A DNA stretch of 64,000 bases from Viola odorata (taxonomy: Eukaryota > Streptophyta > Magnoliopsida > Malpighiales > Violaceae). Numbering within the stretch: position 1 is the stretch's first letter; every line of letters begins with the position of its first letter. Shown piece by piece: positions 41,738 to 53,297 of the stretch. A program made the translations under genes and the position numbers. Under the pieces are notes generated by a model. The model did no database searches, was not told the origin of the DNA, and saw only the letters and a program-made list of their open reading frames with translations. The stretch lies in assembly GCA_963691705.1 (NCBI GenBank), contig OY829538.1:28540836-28604835 (forward strand), in the 5' to 3' direction.

Positions 41738-43901
41738 ATGACCAGGAGATCTGCACCAGACCTATTGCCCCTTGATCACGAGCTCACTAGGGCATGCCAT
41801 GAAGGGATTCAATACCCCATATGGCCACAACAACAACCAGGGCTGGAAACAGCCTAATTACGGATGGAACAACTCTCAACATTCGGGACCTCGAACGCTG
41901 CAACAGAACCCCTATGGCAATCACCCCCCTCCCTTCAACATGCAGAACTTCATGCCTTGGCCTGCGTATCACAACAACCAGTACCAATATCAGCCCCCTC
42001 AAGATCAGACTTTTTTCGGGGTCCCGAATGACGATGAAATTTTCGGGGTCCCGAATGAAGATCAAATTTTCGGGGTCCCGAATGACGATACCGCCGATAA
42101 TAAGAAAAGACTCGCAGATCTTGAGCAACAAGTAAACATCGCGATAGCCCAGATGAAAGAACTAAAAAATAGAGGGAGAATTCCTGGGCAAACTGAGGTC
42201 AATCCAATACACGAAGTCTGTGCTATGACCCTTCGCAGTGGCCATCTTATACCTCCTCGCGAACATCCAGGCCTTGACAATGAGCCTATTGAATCTTCCC
42301 TTCCAGGTCTCGACCCTTCAACTGTTGTCAAGCCCTCGAACACTGTCGAGCCCTCGAACACTGTCAAGCCCTCGAATACTGTCAAGCCCTCGAATACTGT
42401 CGAGCCCTCGACCAAGAAGGATGACGAGCCACCAGAGTTCACTCGAGAGTATACTGTCAAGCCCTCGAACACTGTCGAGCCCTCGAACACAGTCAAGCCC
42501 CCGAAGAATGGGCATGATAGTGAGATTTTTGATATGTTTACTAAAGTGCATGTTAACCTCCCTTTGTTGCAGGCTATCAGAAATGTTCCTCGTTTTGCTA
42601 AATTGCTGAAATTTTGGTGTGCTAACAAATGTAACATGTCAAGTGTGAAAAAAATCAGTGTAAGTTCTAAGGTCTCGACTGTCATCCAGGGCAAGTTGCC
42701 AACTAAGTGCAAGGACAGAGGTATGTTCTCCATCCCATGTAAAATTGGTACTACTAACATTGGTAGAGCTATGTGTGATTCCGGTGCAGGTATCAACGTC
42801 ATGCCCTTGACTATCTACAACAGTCTAGGACTCGGGCCCTTGAAGCCTACCGGGACCACAATACAACTAGCTGACAAATCCATCATCCACCCCGAGGGTG
42901 CTATTGAGGATGTTCTGGTACAAGTTGGAGATTTCATATACCCAGCTGACTTCTATGTGCTTGACATGGACGATGCCCAATCTGTTAAGACCTCGAACAT
43001 GCTCCTGGGCAGACCATTTCTTAGGACCGCAAGAGCCAAGATTGACGTCCATGATGCCTCCATTACTCTTGAGTTCGACGGCGAGACCATCAAGTTCAAT
43101 ATGATTGATGATATGAGACACCCCACCGAGCTTTCTAGCGTAAAATCTATTGATATTGTTGACCCTGTTGTTAGTTTCGAGGTCCCGAATCAGAAACAGG
43201 TGTCAAGGCCTCAAGTGGCGGATTTGTCTCAACATGTTTGTGAACTTGCCCCCGATGATTGTCTGCAACTTGCCCTCGATAGGAGTATTCCACCCGCTAT
43301 GCTGGATATCATGGCCTTGACGCTTGAGGTCCCAACTCCACCTAAGTTGCACGAAGTCGCCACTGCTCTTGAGGAGCATTCTGTTACCCCTTCCACTCAT
43401 GTTATTTCTCCTTTGTCCATTGATCACACTATGCCCGTCGTAATGGACGTCGAGGCCTCGACAGTAGCCCCGGAGTTGGAGTTGATGAGCTTGCCCTCGC
43501 ACCTCAAATACGCCTATCTTGGCGAGCATCACACACTCAAGACCCCGAGCCTTCCAGCCCACACTACAGCCAGCTTCGAGCCCTCGACCAGCGAGGGCAA
43601 GATGCCCGATGCTAACCCAACTCCACGATCTGCCCAAGACTTGACCAAGATGAATGTTTATCATGATAGGTTTCTCTCTCCTAAGGCCTTTGGTACTGGA
43701 CAAAAAGTTTTACTCTACAACTCTCGTCTTAGGCTCTTTTGCAGAAAGTTAAAGTCTCGATTCAAGACCCCGAAGATGAATGTTTATCATGATAAGTTCC
43801 ATAGTATAGGCACAGGCCACACCTTCAAAGTTCAAGACCAGAGATTGGAGCTATTCCACGGAGGGTCATATCCATTCAAGGTCCCGAACCCACCTGACTA
43901 G
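41738..43901 (+). pseudogene. Athila-like gag-protease (gag core deleted, frameshifted)
   Basis: The natural start at 41738 (MTRRSAPDLLPLDHELTRA) runs out of frame after about 39 codons. The long frame (from 41772) carries the late part of Gag, GWKQPNYGWNNSQ, with GVPNDDEIFGVPNEDQ repeats and a tract of TVKPSNTVEPSNT repeats. The protease region follows: CDSGAGINVMPLTIYNSLG with the catalytic DSGA, then LLGRPFLRTARAKIDVH. The capsid core found in full Athila gag is missing. After the protease the frame runs on through degenerate sequence (KMNVYHDRFLSPKAFG, repeated as KMNVYHDKFHS) and stops at 43901. No RT is present. Confidence 0.85.
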
Positions 43902-44629
43902 GCCTAATCAGCCTAGCCAACGTCGAGGCCACGACGTTAATCAAGGCCAAGTGTGGGGAAATCCCACGTTTTCTGACCCTCCTTCTTCCTTTCCTTTTTA
44001 ATTTTTCAAATTCCAAGTCAATTCGGCTTTTTATTTTTCTTTATGCATACTTTTTATGTTCCCTAGGGTAGTTTTAATTATCTTTATCTCTTTCTTCTCT
44101 CCCCTCATCAATTCTCTTTTTATGTTCCCTAGGGTAGTTTTAATTATCTTTATCTCTTTCTTCTCTCCCCTCATCAATTCTCTTTTTATGTTCCCTAGGG
44201 TAGTTTTAATTATTTTTATCTCTTTCTTCTCTCCCCTCATCAATTCTCTTTTTATGTTACCTATGTGGTTTTAATTATTTTTGTCTCCTTCCCTCCTCAT
44301 TTAATTCTCTTGTCTCCTTCTTTTTAATCCTCATTTAATTCCCTTTGTTTTTATTCCCTTTTCCTATTTTCAAAATTCAAAAGCAACTCACCTTTTTCTT
44401 TCCTTTCCGCAGGTGTAGGCGCATGCTGTCTTGGGAACTTCTCGGCCTCTCCCGACGTGCCATGTGGAGTCCAAAGACCGAGGAAATCAGATCCCCTCTT
44501 CCTCTCCATCTTTCCATATCACCACAAAACCCACTACCCCACTCCACCTCCTTGTCTTCACCAAAAACCTAAACAACGCCCAGCCACACATCCAACTCTC
44601 ACATCAACTTCCAAAAAAAAATTAAATTG

Positions 44630-44670
<41 letters not shown>

Positions 44671-46384
44671 ATCTTTTCTCCTCCCCCTGATCCCGAACAA
44701 TTTCAAACCCTTTGCCCCTGCGTGGGCTGATGTTGAACAATTTATCTTATGTTTGAACAATTTACATTTATGCTTATCTTTTTGTCTCCTTCCCGCATTG
44801 AGGACAATGCGCTGCCTAAGTGTGGGGAGGAGTTTGAACTGCTAGTACATTTCGTTTTATGCATGTTTTATTCCCTAGTTTATTTTTCCTAAGTTTATGC
44901 ATGATACTTCTAGTTTTTATTATTCTCGGATTTTTGCCTAGATTTTTGAAAACGCCCAATGATGGACACACACCTGACTTATGCACATAGAATAAAAATG
45001 TTGTCTATAGTCAAGGTCCCGAATGTGATATTCTTTGCCTGTTATGCCTTATATCTGCTTCAAGACCTAGACACACCAGTGGTCACGAATCAGCACCTTG
45101 TGAGCATTTGAGCCTTCATGCCTATGTTTATTGTTTGAGTGAATGCATGACTAGGTACTGGCTGGGTTTGCATGATATCCATGGGTATAGACACATTTAG
45201 ACATTAGGAAAGCAGCAAAAAGATTAAGTCCTCGCATCGAATTGTTCTCTCTCATTTTCTCTGTTCTTTTCTTACCCCCGAACCCCTTCTTGACCTTCCA
45301 TTCTGACCATTTGAATTTTCTATGATCTTTCTCTTGGCAGGTGAGCAATGTTGTTGGGAGCACTATCGAGGGCTAGACTAGACAAATGAAGCAGCAAAGG
45401 CAAAGTGTGGGGATCCCGCAAAAATTCAAGACCCTGAATGCTGGCGCAAATTCGAGACCCCAAAGCTGAATCCAAGGGCAGAGCAGAACGAAAAATCACT
45501 TCCCACCCACAGCAAAACACAAGTGTGGGGAAGTGAAATCAGAATATCAAGCCCCCGAAGAACGAGGTCTCGATCCTCAATTCAGATCTCTCTTTCTCTC
45601 TCGCCGAAAAAAAAGAAAAAAAAAGAAAAAGAAAAGAAAAAGAAAAAAAAAAGAAAAAGAAAAAGAAAATAGCAGAAATATAAATAAAAGAGAGAGAGAA
45701 AAGAGCAAGACCAAAACTTGAAAGCCAAGAAGAGGAAAATCAGCAGCCAACATCCATTCAAGGTCCCGAGCCTAGGTCCCGAATGAAGGCAAAGACCCCC
45801 CTCGAAGAAGAAAAGCCTAGTCTAGCTTTCGCCCTCAGCAACATTGTCTCACCATCTTGATTCCTTCTGCCAAGGGAGCATTCCAGGTTCGAGTTGGTTT
45901 CACCACCTTCTCATTTCACTTCCTTACTATCCCTCTTCTCCACTTTTTCTTCTCATTATGCTTCTTCCATTTCCTCTTGTCATTTATTCCCCTTCTTGCC
46001 CCCGATGCGAAGTCTTTTGATTGCTAGATTGCCTATGCATGTGTCTAATGTACTCGGATTAACTTGCAAGCTTGGTTTTGTGCTACGTTATTGCGTACTT
46101 GAGTGTTTAAACACCTAGCCTTGTTCATGAGCGTGAGTGCAAACACCAATCCATGTGAGGGCTGCTGGTTGATAGACTGAGGTGGAAAAGTCCATTCTCA
46201 AGGATCGTTATCCTTCTGATTGGATGCAGGTGTACCTAGGCAGGGCTTGTTTTCATTCGGGATCCCGAATCCTGACAAGCATGATTATTCTCTGTGCTAT
46301 GGTTTGGTGTGTCTGTTCTGTTTTGGGACTGTTTTAAATTTTGTGAATGCTCGAGGGCGAGCATTGGGCAGTGTGGGGATTATT
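43902..46384 (+). other. non-coding region of the Athila-like element
   Basis: About 2.5 kb without a supported gene lie where pol and the envelope-like ORF would be in a full Athila. It contains a 66-bp tandem repeat (44052-44270), a run of about 30 A (44638-44668), a purine-only tract (45606-45720) and repeated GTGTGGGGA phrases (43952, 44821, 45402, 45533 and 46372). The GTGTGGGGATTATT before the 3' LTR is the likely polypurine tract. Confidence 0.65.
44052..44270. repeat. 66-bp tandem repeat, three full copies and part of a fourth
   Basis: TATGTTCCCTAGGGTAG recurs at 44055, 44121 and 44187, and a changed copy starts at 44253. The unit is 22 codons long with no stop in one frame on each strand, which explains 70-residue open frames on both strands that are not genes. 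Confidence 0.92.
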
Positions 46385-48053
46385 TGATAGCATGTTTTTA
46401 TGCACGTTTTTCTCCCCATTTTCTCACCCATTTTAGAGCTTGATTCTGCTAATTTACCCTTGATTTCATTACTATTGCAGATTCAGGCTTAAAAAGGGAG
46501 TTTGTGCTAAAACGTGCATTTTTGGTGCATCTTGAGCGAATTCCAGTTCAAGACCAACAGTCTAGGTCCCGAGCCCAAAGCAGCGTTCAAGGCCCCGAGT
46601 CGGATTCCCAGTTCGGGACCCCGAAGGGCAAAGGATGTCATTTCCACGTGTCATCCCACCTAAAACGCCCATGTGACTCCTCTGACACTGTTCCTGACGC
46701 TCTGCACTGATTACCAAACAACCACCGAACTGACCAGTTCAGCCTCGAGCTCAGTCCAGACCTGCCAAAGCTGGAAAAATCAGACAGCTTTATGCTTTTC
46801 CAGCTTTGTGCTTTAAGGAACACGGATCCACTTCTTTAGGCTTTCAATTAATGCATTTTGTCCCTAGTTTTAGGCTGAAGATATTTTGTGCTTAGTGCTC
46901 TACTATATAAAGGGCATCTAAGATTAGTTTGGGAGATATCTTTTCCGAATTTATAATCAATTAGGATAACTTAGAAGTAGCTTAGACTTCTCTCTAGTTT
47001 CTCTCTCTAGCCATTGTTAGCTTCTTCAACATTGCTGCCGAGCTATAAACGGAATTTTAGTAACAAGTTTTCTTCCCTTACACTATTTAATTACTTGTTA
47101 TGCTTTCTTTAATCGTTATTTGTTTATCTCTAAGTATGAGTAGCTAAATTCCTAGTTCTTGGCAAGCTGATTCAAGGGTTGCAGGGGCAGATTCGAGGCC
47201 TTAATGTGCTTAATATATTCTTGATGCTATATTCAACTATTCATCGATTTAATTACATCTTTGCATGATTTAATTTGAGGCATGATCAACTGAGAATTAT
47301 CTTGTGTAAATGCTGCCATTTATGTGATGAATACGGAAGGAAAGTTGCATGAGCAAGTAGGCATCTGTTTAGTCTTGACTGTGTCAAAGTGGTCTCGAAT
47401 AGATAGGTTGGGTAGTTGATTAGAGCTGGGTCACGAGTCTGACAAACTGAGGGACTTTAGCTCTAGATCTGTCTTTTCTTAGCTTCATGGGCAGTTTGAG
47501 TATGGCCCTCCCGCATTCGTGCCTGGGGGGATGGCAAACTGTCAAGACTACCTCATATGTGGAGACGGGGGGTAGTTTCTCTTAAGAGAAAAGTAGGGGA
47601 TATCCGAGGAATCTGGTCCCCATGTCATTTCTATGACATCTCGAATGGAATACTCTTGAGCTGATGACGATCTGGTCCCGAATGCAACCCAGAATGCCTT
47701 TGCCGAGAACACTTTCTCCATCTGATTATTCGTGCTAATTTCACTCTTGTTCTATTTCACGCCTGTGTTGATACTTCTGCATCTGCTTCTGATTTGTTTC
47801 GTTATTTCTAGAATTGTTCGCCTATCTACTCATTTTACTATTCGGGACCTCGAACGTGACATTCGGGACCCCGAATACTGCTTTCGTAGATAGAATTGTT
47901 AGCTCCCGAATTCTGTCTTGGCTAACTCGTTAGCCAAGTAAAACCCCCCTGATTGTTACTTTTTGTGCATTTCACCCCCGAATACATTCAAGACCTTAGA
48001 TCAGTCTCTCACAATCCCTGTGTTCGACCCTGACTACCACTGTACACTTTATC
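46385..48053 (+). mobile_element. Athila-like 3' LTR, truncated at its 3' end
   Basis: Matches 39938 onward through CCACTGTACA(C/T)TTTATC, then switches to Chr-A RT sequence. The last 55 bp or so of the LTR (41629-41683 in the 5' copy) are absent. ATC is shared by both sides of the junction. Confidence 0.9.
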
Positions 48054-50404
48054 GCCATCCTATTCCTCGATTAGATGATATGTTAGATGAATTAAGTGGT
48101 AGTAAGTTATTTTCAAAAATTGATTTAATGAGTGGCTACCACCAAATTCGTATGAAAGAAGGGGATGAATGGAAAACTGCTTTTAAAACTAAGTATGGTT
48201 TATATGAATGGATGGTTATGCCATTTGGCTTAACTAATGCTCCTAGCACTTTTATGAGGTTAATGAACCATGTACTTCAGCACTTAATTGGCAAATTTGT
48301 TGTAGTTTATTTTGATGACATTTTAATCTATAGCAAATCTTTTGATGAGCATGTTTTACATCTTAGGGAAGTTTTTCTCACACTTCGTGAGCAGAATTTA
48401 TATGCTAAACCTAGTAAGTGTTCTTTTGCAATGGAACAAGTTGGCTTTCTTGGTTTTATTGTGAGTGCAGATGGCGTTAAAGTGGATGAAGAGAAGATCC
48501 GCGCAATATGGGAATGGCCGACGCCGAAGACCGTTACCGATGTGAGATCGTTCCATGGATTGGCGAGCTTCTATCGGCGATTTGTCAAGGATTTTAGCAC
48601 CATTGTTGTTCCATTGAATGAATTAACAAAGAAGAATGTTGTTTTCAGGTGGGAACAACCACAGGAGGAGGCGTTTGCTACACTCAAGGATCGGCTCTGC
48701 TCTGCTCCAGTATTAGCGTTGCCTGACTTCAGCAAGGCGTTTGAGATAGAGTGTGACACCAGCGGGTTGGGAGTCGGTGCCGTTCTGATGCAAGAGAAAC
48801 GACTGATTGCCTTTTTCAGTGAAAAGCTCAAGGATGCTCAACTCAGGTATCCGACCTATGACAAGGAATTCTACGCTCTTGTCCGAGCGTTGGAGACTTG
48901 GCAACATTACCTGATGCCGAGGGAGTTCATCATCCACACTGACCATTTGAGCTTGAAGTACCTCAAGGGACAAGGGAAGCTGAATCGGAGACACGCCGTC
49001 TGGATGGAATTTATTGAGGCTTTCCCTTATCACATTCAATACAAGCAAGGTAAAGAGAATGTTGTTGCTGATGCACTGTCGCGAAGGTACGCGTTAATTA
49101 CTTCTCTTAATGCAAAATTGCTTGGATTTTCGCACATTATAGAACTCTATGCTGCCGATTCTGATTTTGGTGATATTTATATGCATGGCGTTTCTATTTC
49201 TGGTTCTAAATTTTACAAGCATGAGGAATATTTATTTCGGGGCAAACAATTGTGTATTCCTCATTGCTCTCTTCGTGAATTACTTGTGCATGAAACCCAT
49301 AGCGGTGGGTTGATGGGTCACTTTGGCGTGACTAAAACTTTAGATGTGTTACATGATAACTTTTATTGGCCTCACATGAAGCGTGATGTCGTGCGCATTA
49401 TTGCTCGATGTTTAATTTGTCGTAGAGCCAAGTCTAGGTCTGCTGGTCATGACGAATACATGCCGTTACCTGTTCCTTCCCATCCTTGGACCGATTTGTC
49501 CATGGACTTTGTCGTTGGCCTGCCTCGGTCTAAGAACGGAAAGGATAGTGTCTTTGTTGTGGTGGACAGATTTTCGAAAATGTCCCATTTTATTCCATGT
49601 TCTACTACTTGTGATGCTACTCAGATTGCTGATTTATTCTTTCGTGAAGTAGTCCGTTTACATGGAGTTCCTTTGACTATTGTGAGTGATAGAGATACTA
49701 AGTTCCTTAGTCATTTTTGGCGTGTTTTATGGAAAAAGCTTGGTACCCGATTGTTGTATTCCACTTCTTATCACCCACAAACGGATGGTCAAACTGAGGT
49801 TGTGAATCGTACGCTTGGTTCACTTTTACGCACGTTAGTTCGTAAGCATGTTTCGACTTGGGTTGATCATTTACCGTTTATTGAATTTGCTTACAACCGT
49901 GCTGTTCATTCTACTACTCATTACTCACCGTTTGAACTCGTATATGGATTTAATCCTAAAACTATTTTGGATTTGACTCCTTTACCGTTGAGTGATGTTG
50001 TAAGTTTAGATGGTGCACAGAAAGCTAATTTTGTCAAGCAATTACATGCTAAGGCAAAACATAACATTGAGCGAATGAATGAGAAGCTGATACAGAAACG
50101 GAATGATGGCCGACGGCTAGTGACATTCCAGGTGGGCGATTGGGTCTGGTTGCATATGCGCAAGGAGCGTTTTCCTGACCAACGCCGCGGCAAGCTATCT
50201 CCTAGAGGAGACGGACCGTTCCAGATTGTTGAGAAGATCAACAACAATGCCTACAAACTGGCATTGCTGAGTGAGTATGGTGCCGTTAGCTCTACTTTCA
50301 ATGTTTTTGACTTAGTCCTGTTTGATACAGATGACGAGTATGGACGTGCTGATGATGCCGATTCGGATTCGAGGGCGAATCCTTCCGAAAGGGGGAGGGA
50401 ATGA
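48054..50404 (+). CDS. Chr-A pol: RT, RNase H, integrase
   Basis: The open frame technically starts at 47963 inside the Athila-like LTR, but the pol part begins near [16 protein letters not shown] (48054). RT has the catalytic [11 protein letters not shown] and [15 protein letters not shown]. RNase H has [14 protein letters not shown] and the [10 protein letters not shown] block, then [11 protein letters not shown]. Integrase has a zinc-binding HETHSG, GHFG and CLICRRAKS. Its DDE core is D in MDFVVGLP, D in VSDRDTKF, E in [12 protein letters not shown]. The C-terminal domain has [16 protein letters not shown] and GPFQIVEKI. There is no internal stop. The last codons lie in the polypurine tract, and the TGA stop is the first three bases of the 3' LTR. 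The insertion upstream separates it from gag. Confidence 0.92.
50387..50401 (+). other. Chr-A polypurine tract inside the pol coding end
   Basis: GAAAGGGGGAGGGAA immediately precedes the LTR (TGATGCG at 50402). It primes plus-strand DNA synthesis and also encodes the last residues of pol (ERGRE). Confidence 0.85.
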
Positions 50405-51388
50405 TGCGAATACACGCATCCAGGTGCCTTTACCGCCAGCTGGTCCAATGACTCGAGTCAGAGCTCAAAAGCTTCAAGACCGATTGTCATCTCTCCTTCA
50501 CATGGAGCTGGAGTCTGAGATGACAAGTGAGAATGCTACACTGAGAGAGAAGACAACAAGAGTGGTGAATCTTCTCACCTTCGGCTTGACCGATGTTCCG
50601 TCTGATAGAAACGGCATGGAACCGATTCACGCAAATGGCACTTGACCGTTTTCATCCAAACGGTATCTGTTCGTTTCAAAACAAACGGCACTTACCGTTT
50701 GGGTCAAAACGGCACTTATCCGTTTCACTTAGCCGTTGCCGATTCTATCATCTGTCGCGCAGGCCGTTTGCTATACCCGTTCCGCGTTCACGCCTGTCTA
50801 CTCGTTGTTGATAACGGCTCCTGTCCGTTTCGCCTGTCCTGGAGTTGACGCGCGTTGACTGTACTATTTTTAGCAAGGCTGCGACCTTTTATTTATTTTA
50901 GCTTAATTAATTAGATACTTTAATTAATTAGTTAAGTGTTCTACTTTATTTAATATTCCTATTTGGAATTAGGGTTTGCTTGTAACCTATATAAGGAGCC
51001 ACTTGGCCTCCTTAGAAACTTGGCTGTTATTTTGATAAATTGAGATATTCTCTTCAAATTTCTGCCCCTTGTTCAAGTTGGTTGAACCTTGTTCTTCTTG
51101 AGCCCGCAATACTTGAGTCGTATACAAGTAAATCTTGGAATTGCATTCTACTTGTTGTCTGTCTTCTTGTTCGGATTTAGGGTGGCTGTTGCCTAGCGTT
51201 CAGCAGACTTAAATTGTGCAAGTCCAGTAACATCAAGGATCCTCTCTTGCTCGGATTTAGGGTGGCTGTTGCTTAGCGTTCAGCAGACTTAAATTGTGTA
51301 AGTGAGTTATCTTATTCCGCAGGGAAATCCGTCTTTGAACAACGATCAAAATTGGTGCTACGCATCCTGAGGAACCAGGATCGTATCA
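50402..51388 (+). mobile_element. Chr-A 3' LTR
   Basis: 987 bp, same ends as the 5' LTR, TATA box at 50988. Fourteen AACGG or CCGTT sites lie in the part corresponding to 35634-35862 (one more than the 5' copy, where one is mutated to GCGTT). It is followed by GCTAG and the resumed Tat-B RT. Confidence 0.92.
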
Positions 51389-52499
51389 GCTAGCCAACCC
51401 CGTCTTAGTCCGCAAGCCCAACGGAGACTAGCGCATGTGCATTGATTTTACCAACTTTAACGACGCTTTCCCTAAGGACTGCTATCCGCTCCCTCGGATT
51501 GATCAGTTGGTTGATCAAGCGGCAGGGTATGCGTATTTGAGTTCCCTGGACGCCAATTCTGGATACCATCAAATTCCTATGGCCAAGGAGGATGAGGAAA
51601 AGACGGCATTTATAACCTCGAAGGCCACTTATTGCTACACGGCATTGCCGTTCGGTTTAAAGAACGCAGGGGCGACCTTCCAGCGTATGGCCAACAAAGT
51701 ATTTGAAAAGCAAATCGGGAGAAATGTAGAAGCATGCGTAGACGATGTACTGGTCAAGAGCAGAAGTTTCAGTGACCATCTAACTGATTTGCAGGAAGTG
51801 TTTGATACGTTAAGGAAGTACCAAATAAAGCTGAACCCCCGCAAGTGCGCGTTCGCATTTCAGACGGGAAAATTTCTCGGTTATGTGGTAAGCCAAAAGG
51901 GCATCCAACCGAACCCGTCAAAGATTAAGGCTATCCATGATATGGTATCGCCGCGAACCCTTCAGGAGGTACAGAGATTGACAGGACGCGTCATTGCTCT
52001 AGGACGGTTCATCTCTAAGCAGGGCGAGAAGTGCCTGCCGTTCTTCAAAGTTATACGCAAGAAAGCTCCTTTTGGGTGGACACAAGAATGCGAGGAGGCG
52101 TTCATGATTTTGAAAGCTTACTTGTCGTCCAACTTGGTACTAACACGACCAGAGCCGGGCGACACTTTATTTTTGTACCTTGGCGTCGCGGACGAAGTGG
52201 TTAGTGCTGTTCTGGTTCGGGAGGATAATTACTCCCACCGACCTGTCTTCTTCGTCAGTCATGTGTTAAAAGATGCCGAGGTGCGGTACACCCACCTTGA
52301 GAAGGTGGCGTTCGCTCTGATACAGTCCACACGAAAGATGGACATATATTTTCAGGCCCATCCGGTCACCGTGCTCACGGGTCAGCCTTTGAGAAGGATT
52401 TTCAGGAAACCAGAATCCTCGGGGAGGATGTTGATCTGGTCAATTGAGCTGGAATAATATGGACTACAATACAAAGCTCGGCCGTCCATAAAAGCTCAG
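51389..52499 (+). pseudogene. Tat-B RT (main part) and classical RNase H
   Basis: After the Chr-A insertion the reading resumes ANPVLVRKPNGD, then a TAG at 51430, then MCIDFTNFNDAFPKDCYPLP, SLDANSGYHQIPMAKEDEEK, ALPFGLKNAGATFQRM and EACVDDVLVKS. The catalytic box reads CVDD where YVDD is usual. Connection and RNase H parts follow (PFGWTQECEEAFMILKAYL, VADEVVSAVLVREDN, RKMDIYFQAHPVTVLTGQPL). A TAA at 52457 interrupts after IELE. This RT cannot be active as it stands. Confidence 0.88.
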
Positions 52500-52502
52500 G
52501 TT

Positions 52503-53297
52503 TTGGCGGATTTCATAGCCGAGTGCACATTTACTAGGGACACGGCGGCAGAGCCGCTAGAGAAGAAAGAAAGTGATGCAAAGGTTCCACTCTCAGAGGT
52601 CCCAGCGGACATATGGGTCAACTATGTAGATGGCGCCAAAAATCAGGAGCTGGCAGGAGCTGGAATATACATGGTCGGGCCACACGATGTACAGGTGCGG
52701 CACGCTATTAGAATCCTACAACCCCTGTCCAACAACGCAGCAGAGTATGAAGCGTTATTGGCGGGGCTTAGAGTAGGAAGGAATCTCTTTGCCAAAACTG
52801 AGAACGACCGGGTAGCTGGAGCCCCACGGTTGATAATGCGAGGGGAATCCAAGTTGATAATTGATCAAGTCTTGGGACATTCCCAAGCTAGAGAACCGAT
52901 CATGGCGCAATACCTCTCGAAAGTGAAAAGGGAGTTGGCAGAAATGGAACAAAGCGGTGTGTGTGTCGCTTTCGAACATATCCCGCGGGAGGATAATACC
53001 GAGGCGGATAGTCTCGCCAAGATGGCAGCCAATCAGGAGGCCGCTATTCCAGAGGACGTGTACTATGAAGAAAGGTCATTGTCGTCCTTCATGGAGGAAC
53101 AACTGTCGTTATGTGTAGAGGAGGTCGAAAAGGATTGGAGGATCCCTGTGATAAAATTTTTGAAGCATGACGAGCTCCCAAGCGACACTGTAGAAAAGAA
53201 AAAAGTATTGAAGCAAGTGGCGAGGTGCACTTACTATGATGGGGCGTTAATTCAGAGATGCTTCTCGCACCCGGCTGTAAAATGCATAACCGAATAA
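52503..53297 (+). CDS. Tat-B archaeal-type RNase H domain
   Basis: A second RNase H, characteristic of the Tat lineage, sits between the classical RNase H and integrase and would remove RNA from RNA-DNA hybrids. It reads NYVDGAKNQELAGAGIYMV (first Asp), NNAAEYEALLAGLRVGR (Glu), MRGESKLIIDQVLGHSQ and EHIPREDNTEADSLAKMA (last Asp). In relatives the third block is usually SDSQLVV, so the expected Asp is Glu here. The frame ends at a TAA at 53297, and integrase continues after it (EGLHTLREIHEGICGMH). It is part of a polyprotein and not a separate gene. Confidence 0.85.
   Translation: MADFIAECTFTRDTAAEPLEKKESDAKVPLSEVPADIWVNYVDGAKNQELAGAGIYMVGPHDVQVRHAIRILQPLSNNAAEYEALLAGLRVGRNLFAKTENDRVAGAPRLIMRGESKLIIDQVLGHSQAREPIMAQYLSKVKRELAEMEQSGVCVAFEHIPREDNTEADSLAKMAANQEAAIPEDVYYEERSLSSFMEEQLSLCVEEVEKDWRIPVIKFLKHDELPSDTVEKKKVLKQVARCTYYDGALIQRCFSHPAVKCITE

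Larger units (their letters stand above)
39938..48053 (+). mobile_element. Athila-like non-autonomous element inside Chr-A
   Basis: 5' LTR 39938-41683, primer-binding site at 41687, gag-protease remnant to 43901, non-coding region to 46384, and 3' LTR 46385-48053 (missing about the last 55 bp). There is no RT, RNase H, integrase or envelope-like frame, so it depends on other copies. The two LTRs differ at only about five single bases plus a 23-bp duplication (5' LTR, near 40825) and one 1-bp indel, so it is the youngest insertion here. Confidence 0.9.
35420..51393 (+). mobile_element. Chr-A: chromovirus-like element with 987-bp LTRs, nested in Tat-B RT
   Basis: LTRs lie at 35425-36411 and 50402-51388, both exactly 987 bp. 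Flanks are GCTGG (35420-35424) and GCTAG (51389-51393), a 5-bp target duplication with one change. Joining the flanks restores the RT reading WL-ANPVLVRKPNGD. By eye the LTRs differ at about 15-17 positions, about 1.6%. The element contains gag-protease and pol, itself interrupted by an Athila-like element at 39938-48053. Confidence 0.92.

Noticed and set aside
42062..42802. 246-residue minus-strand frame in the Athila-like element as an antisense gene
   Set aside because: It mirrors the gag-protease coding strand and its repeats (DSVRGLDSVRGL is the complement of the KPSNTVEPSN tract). No domain and no counterpart are recognised.
47963..48053. Start of Chr-A pol at the Met at 47963
   Set aside because: Those codons are Athila-like LTR sequence. 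The native pol was read through from gag before the insertion.
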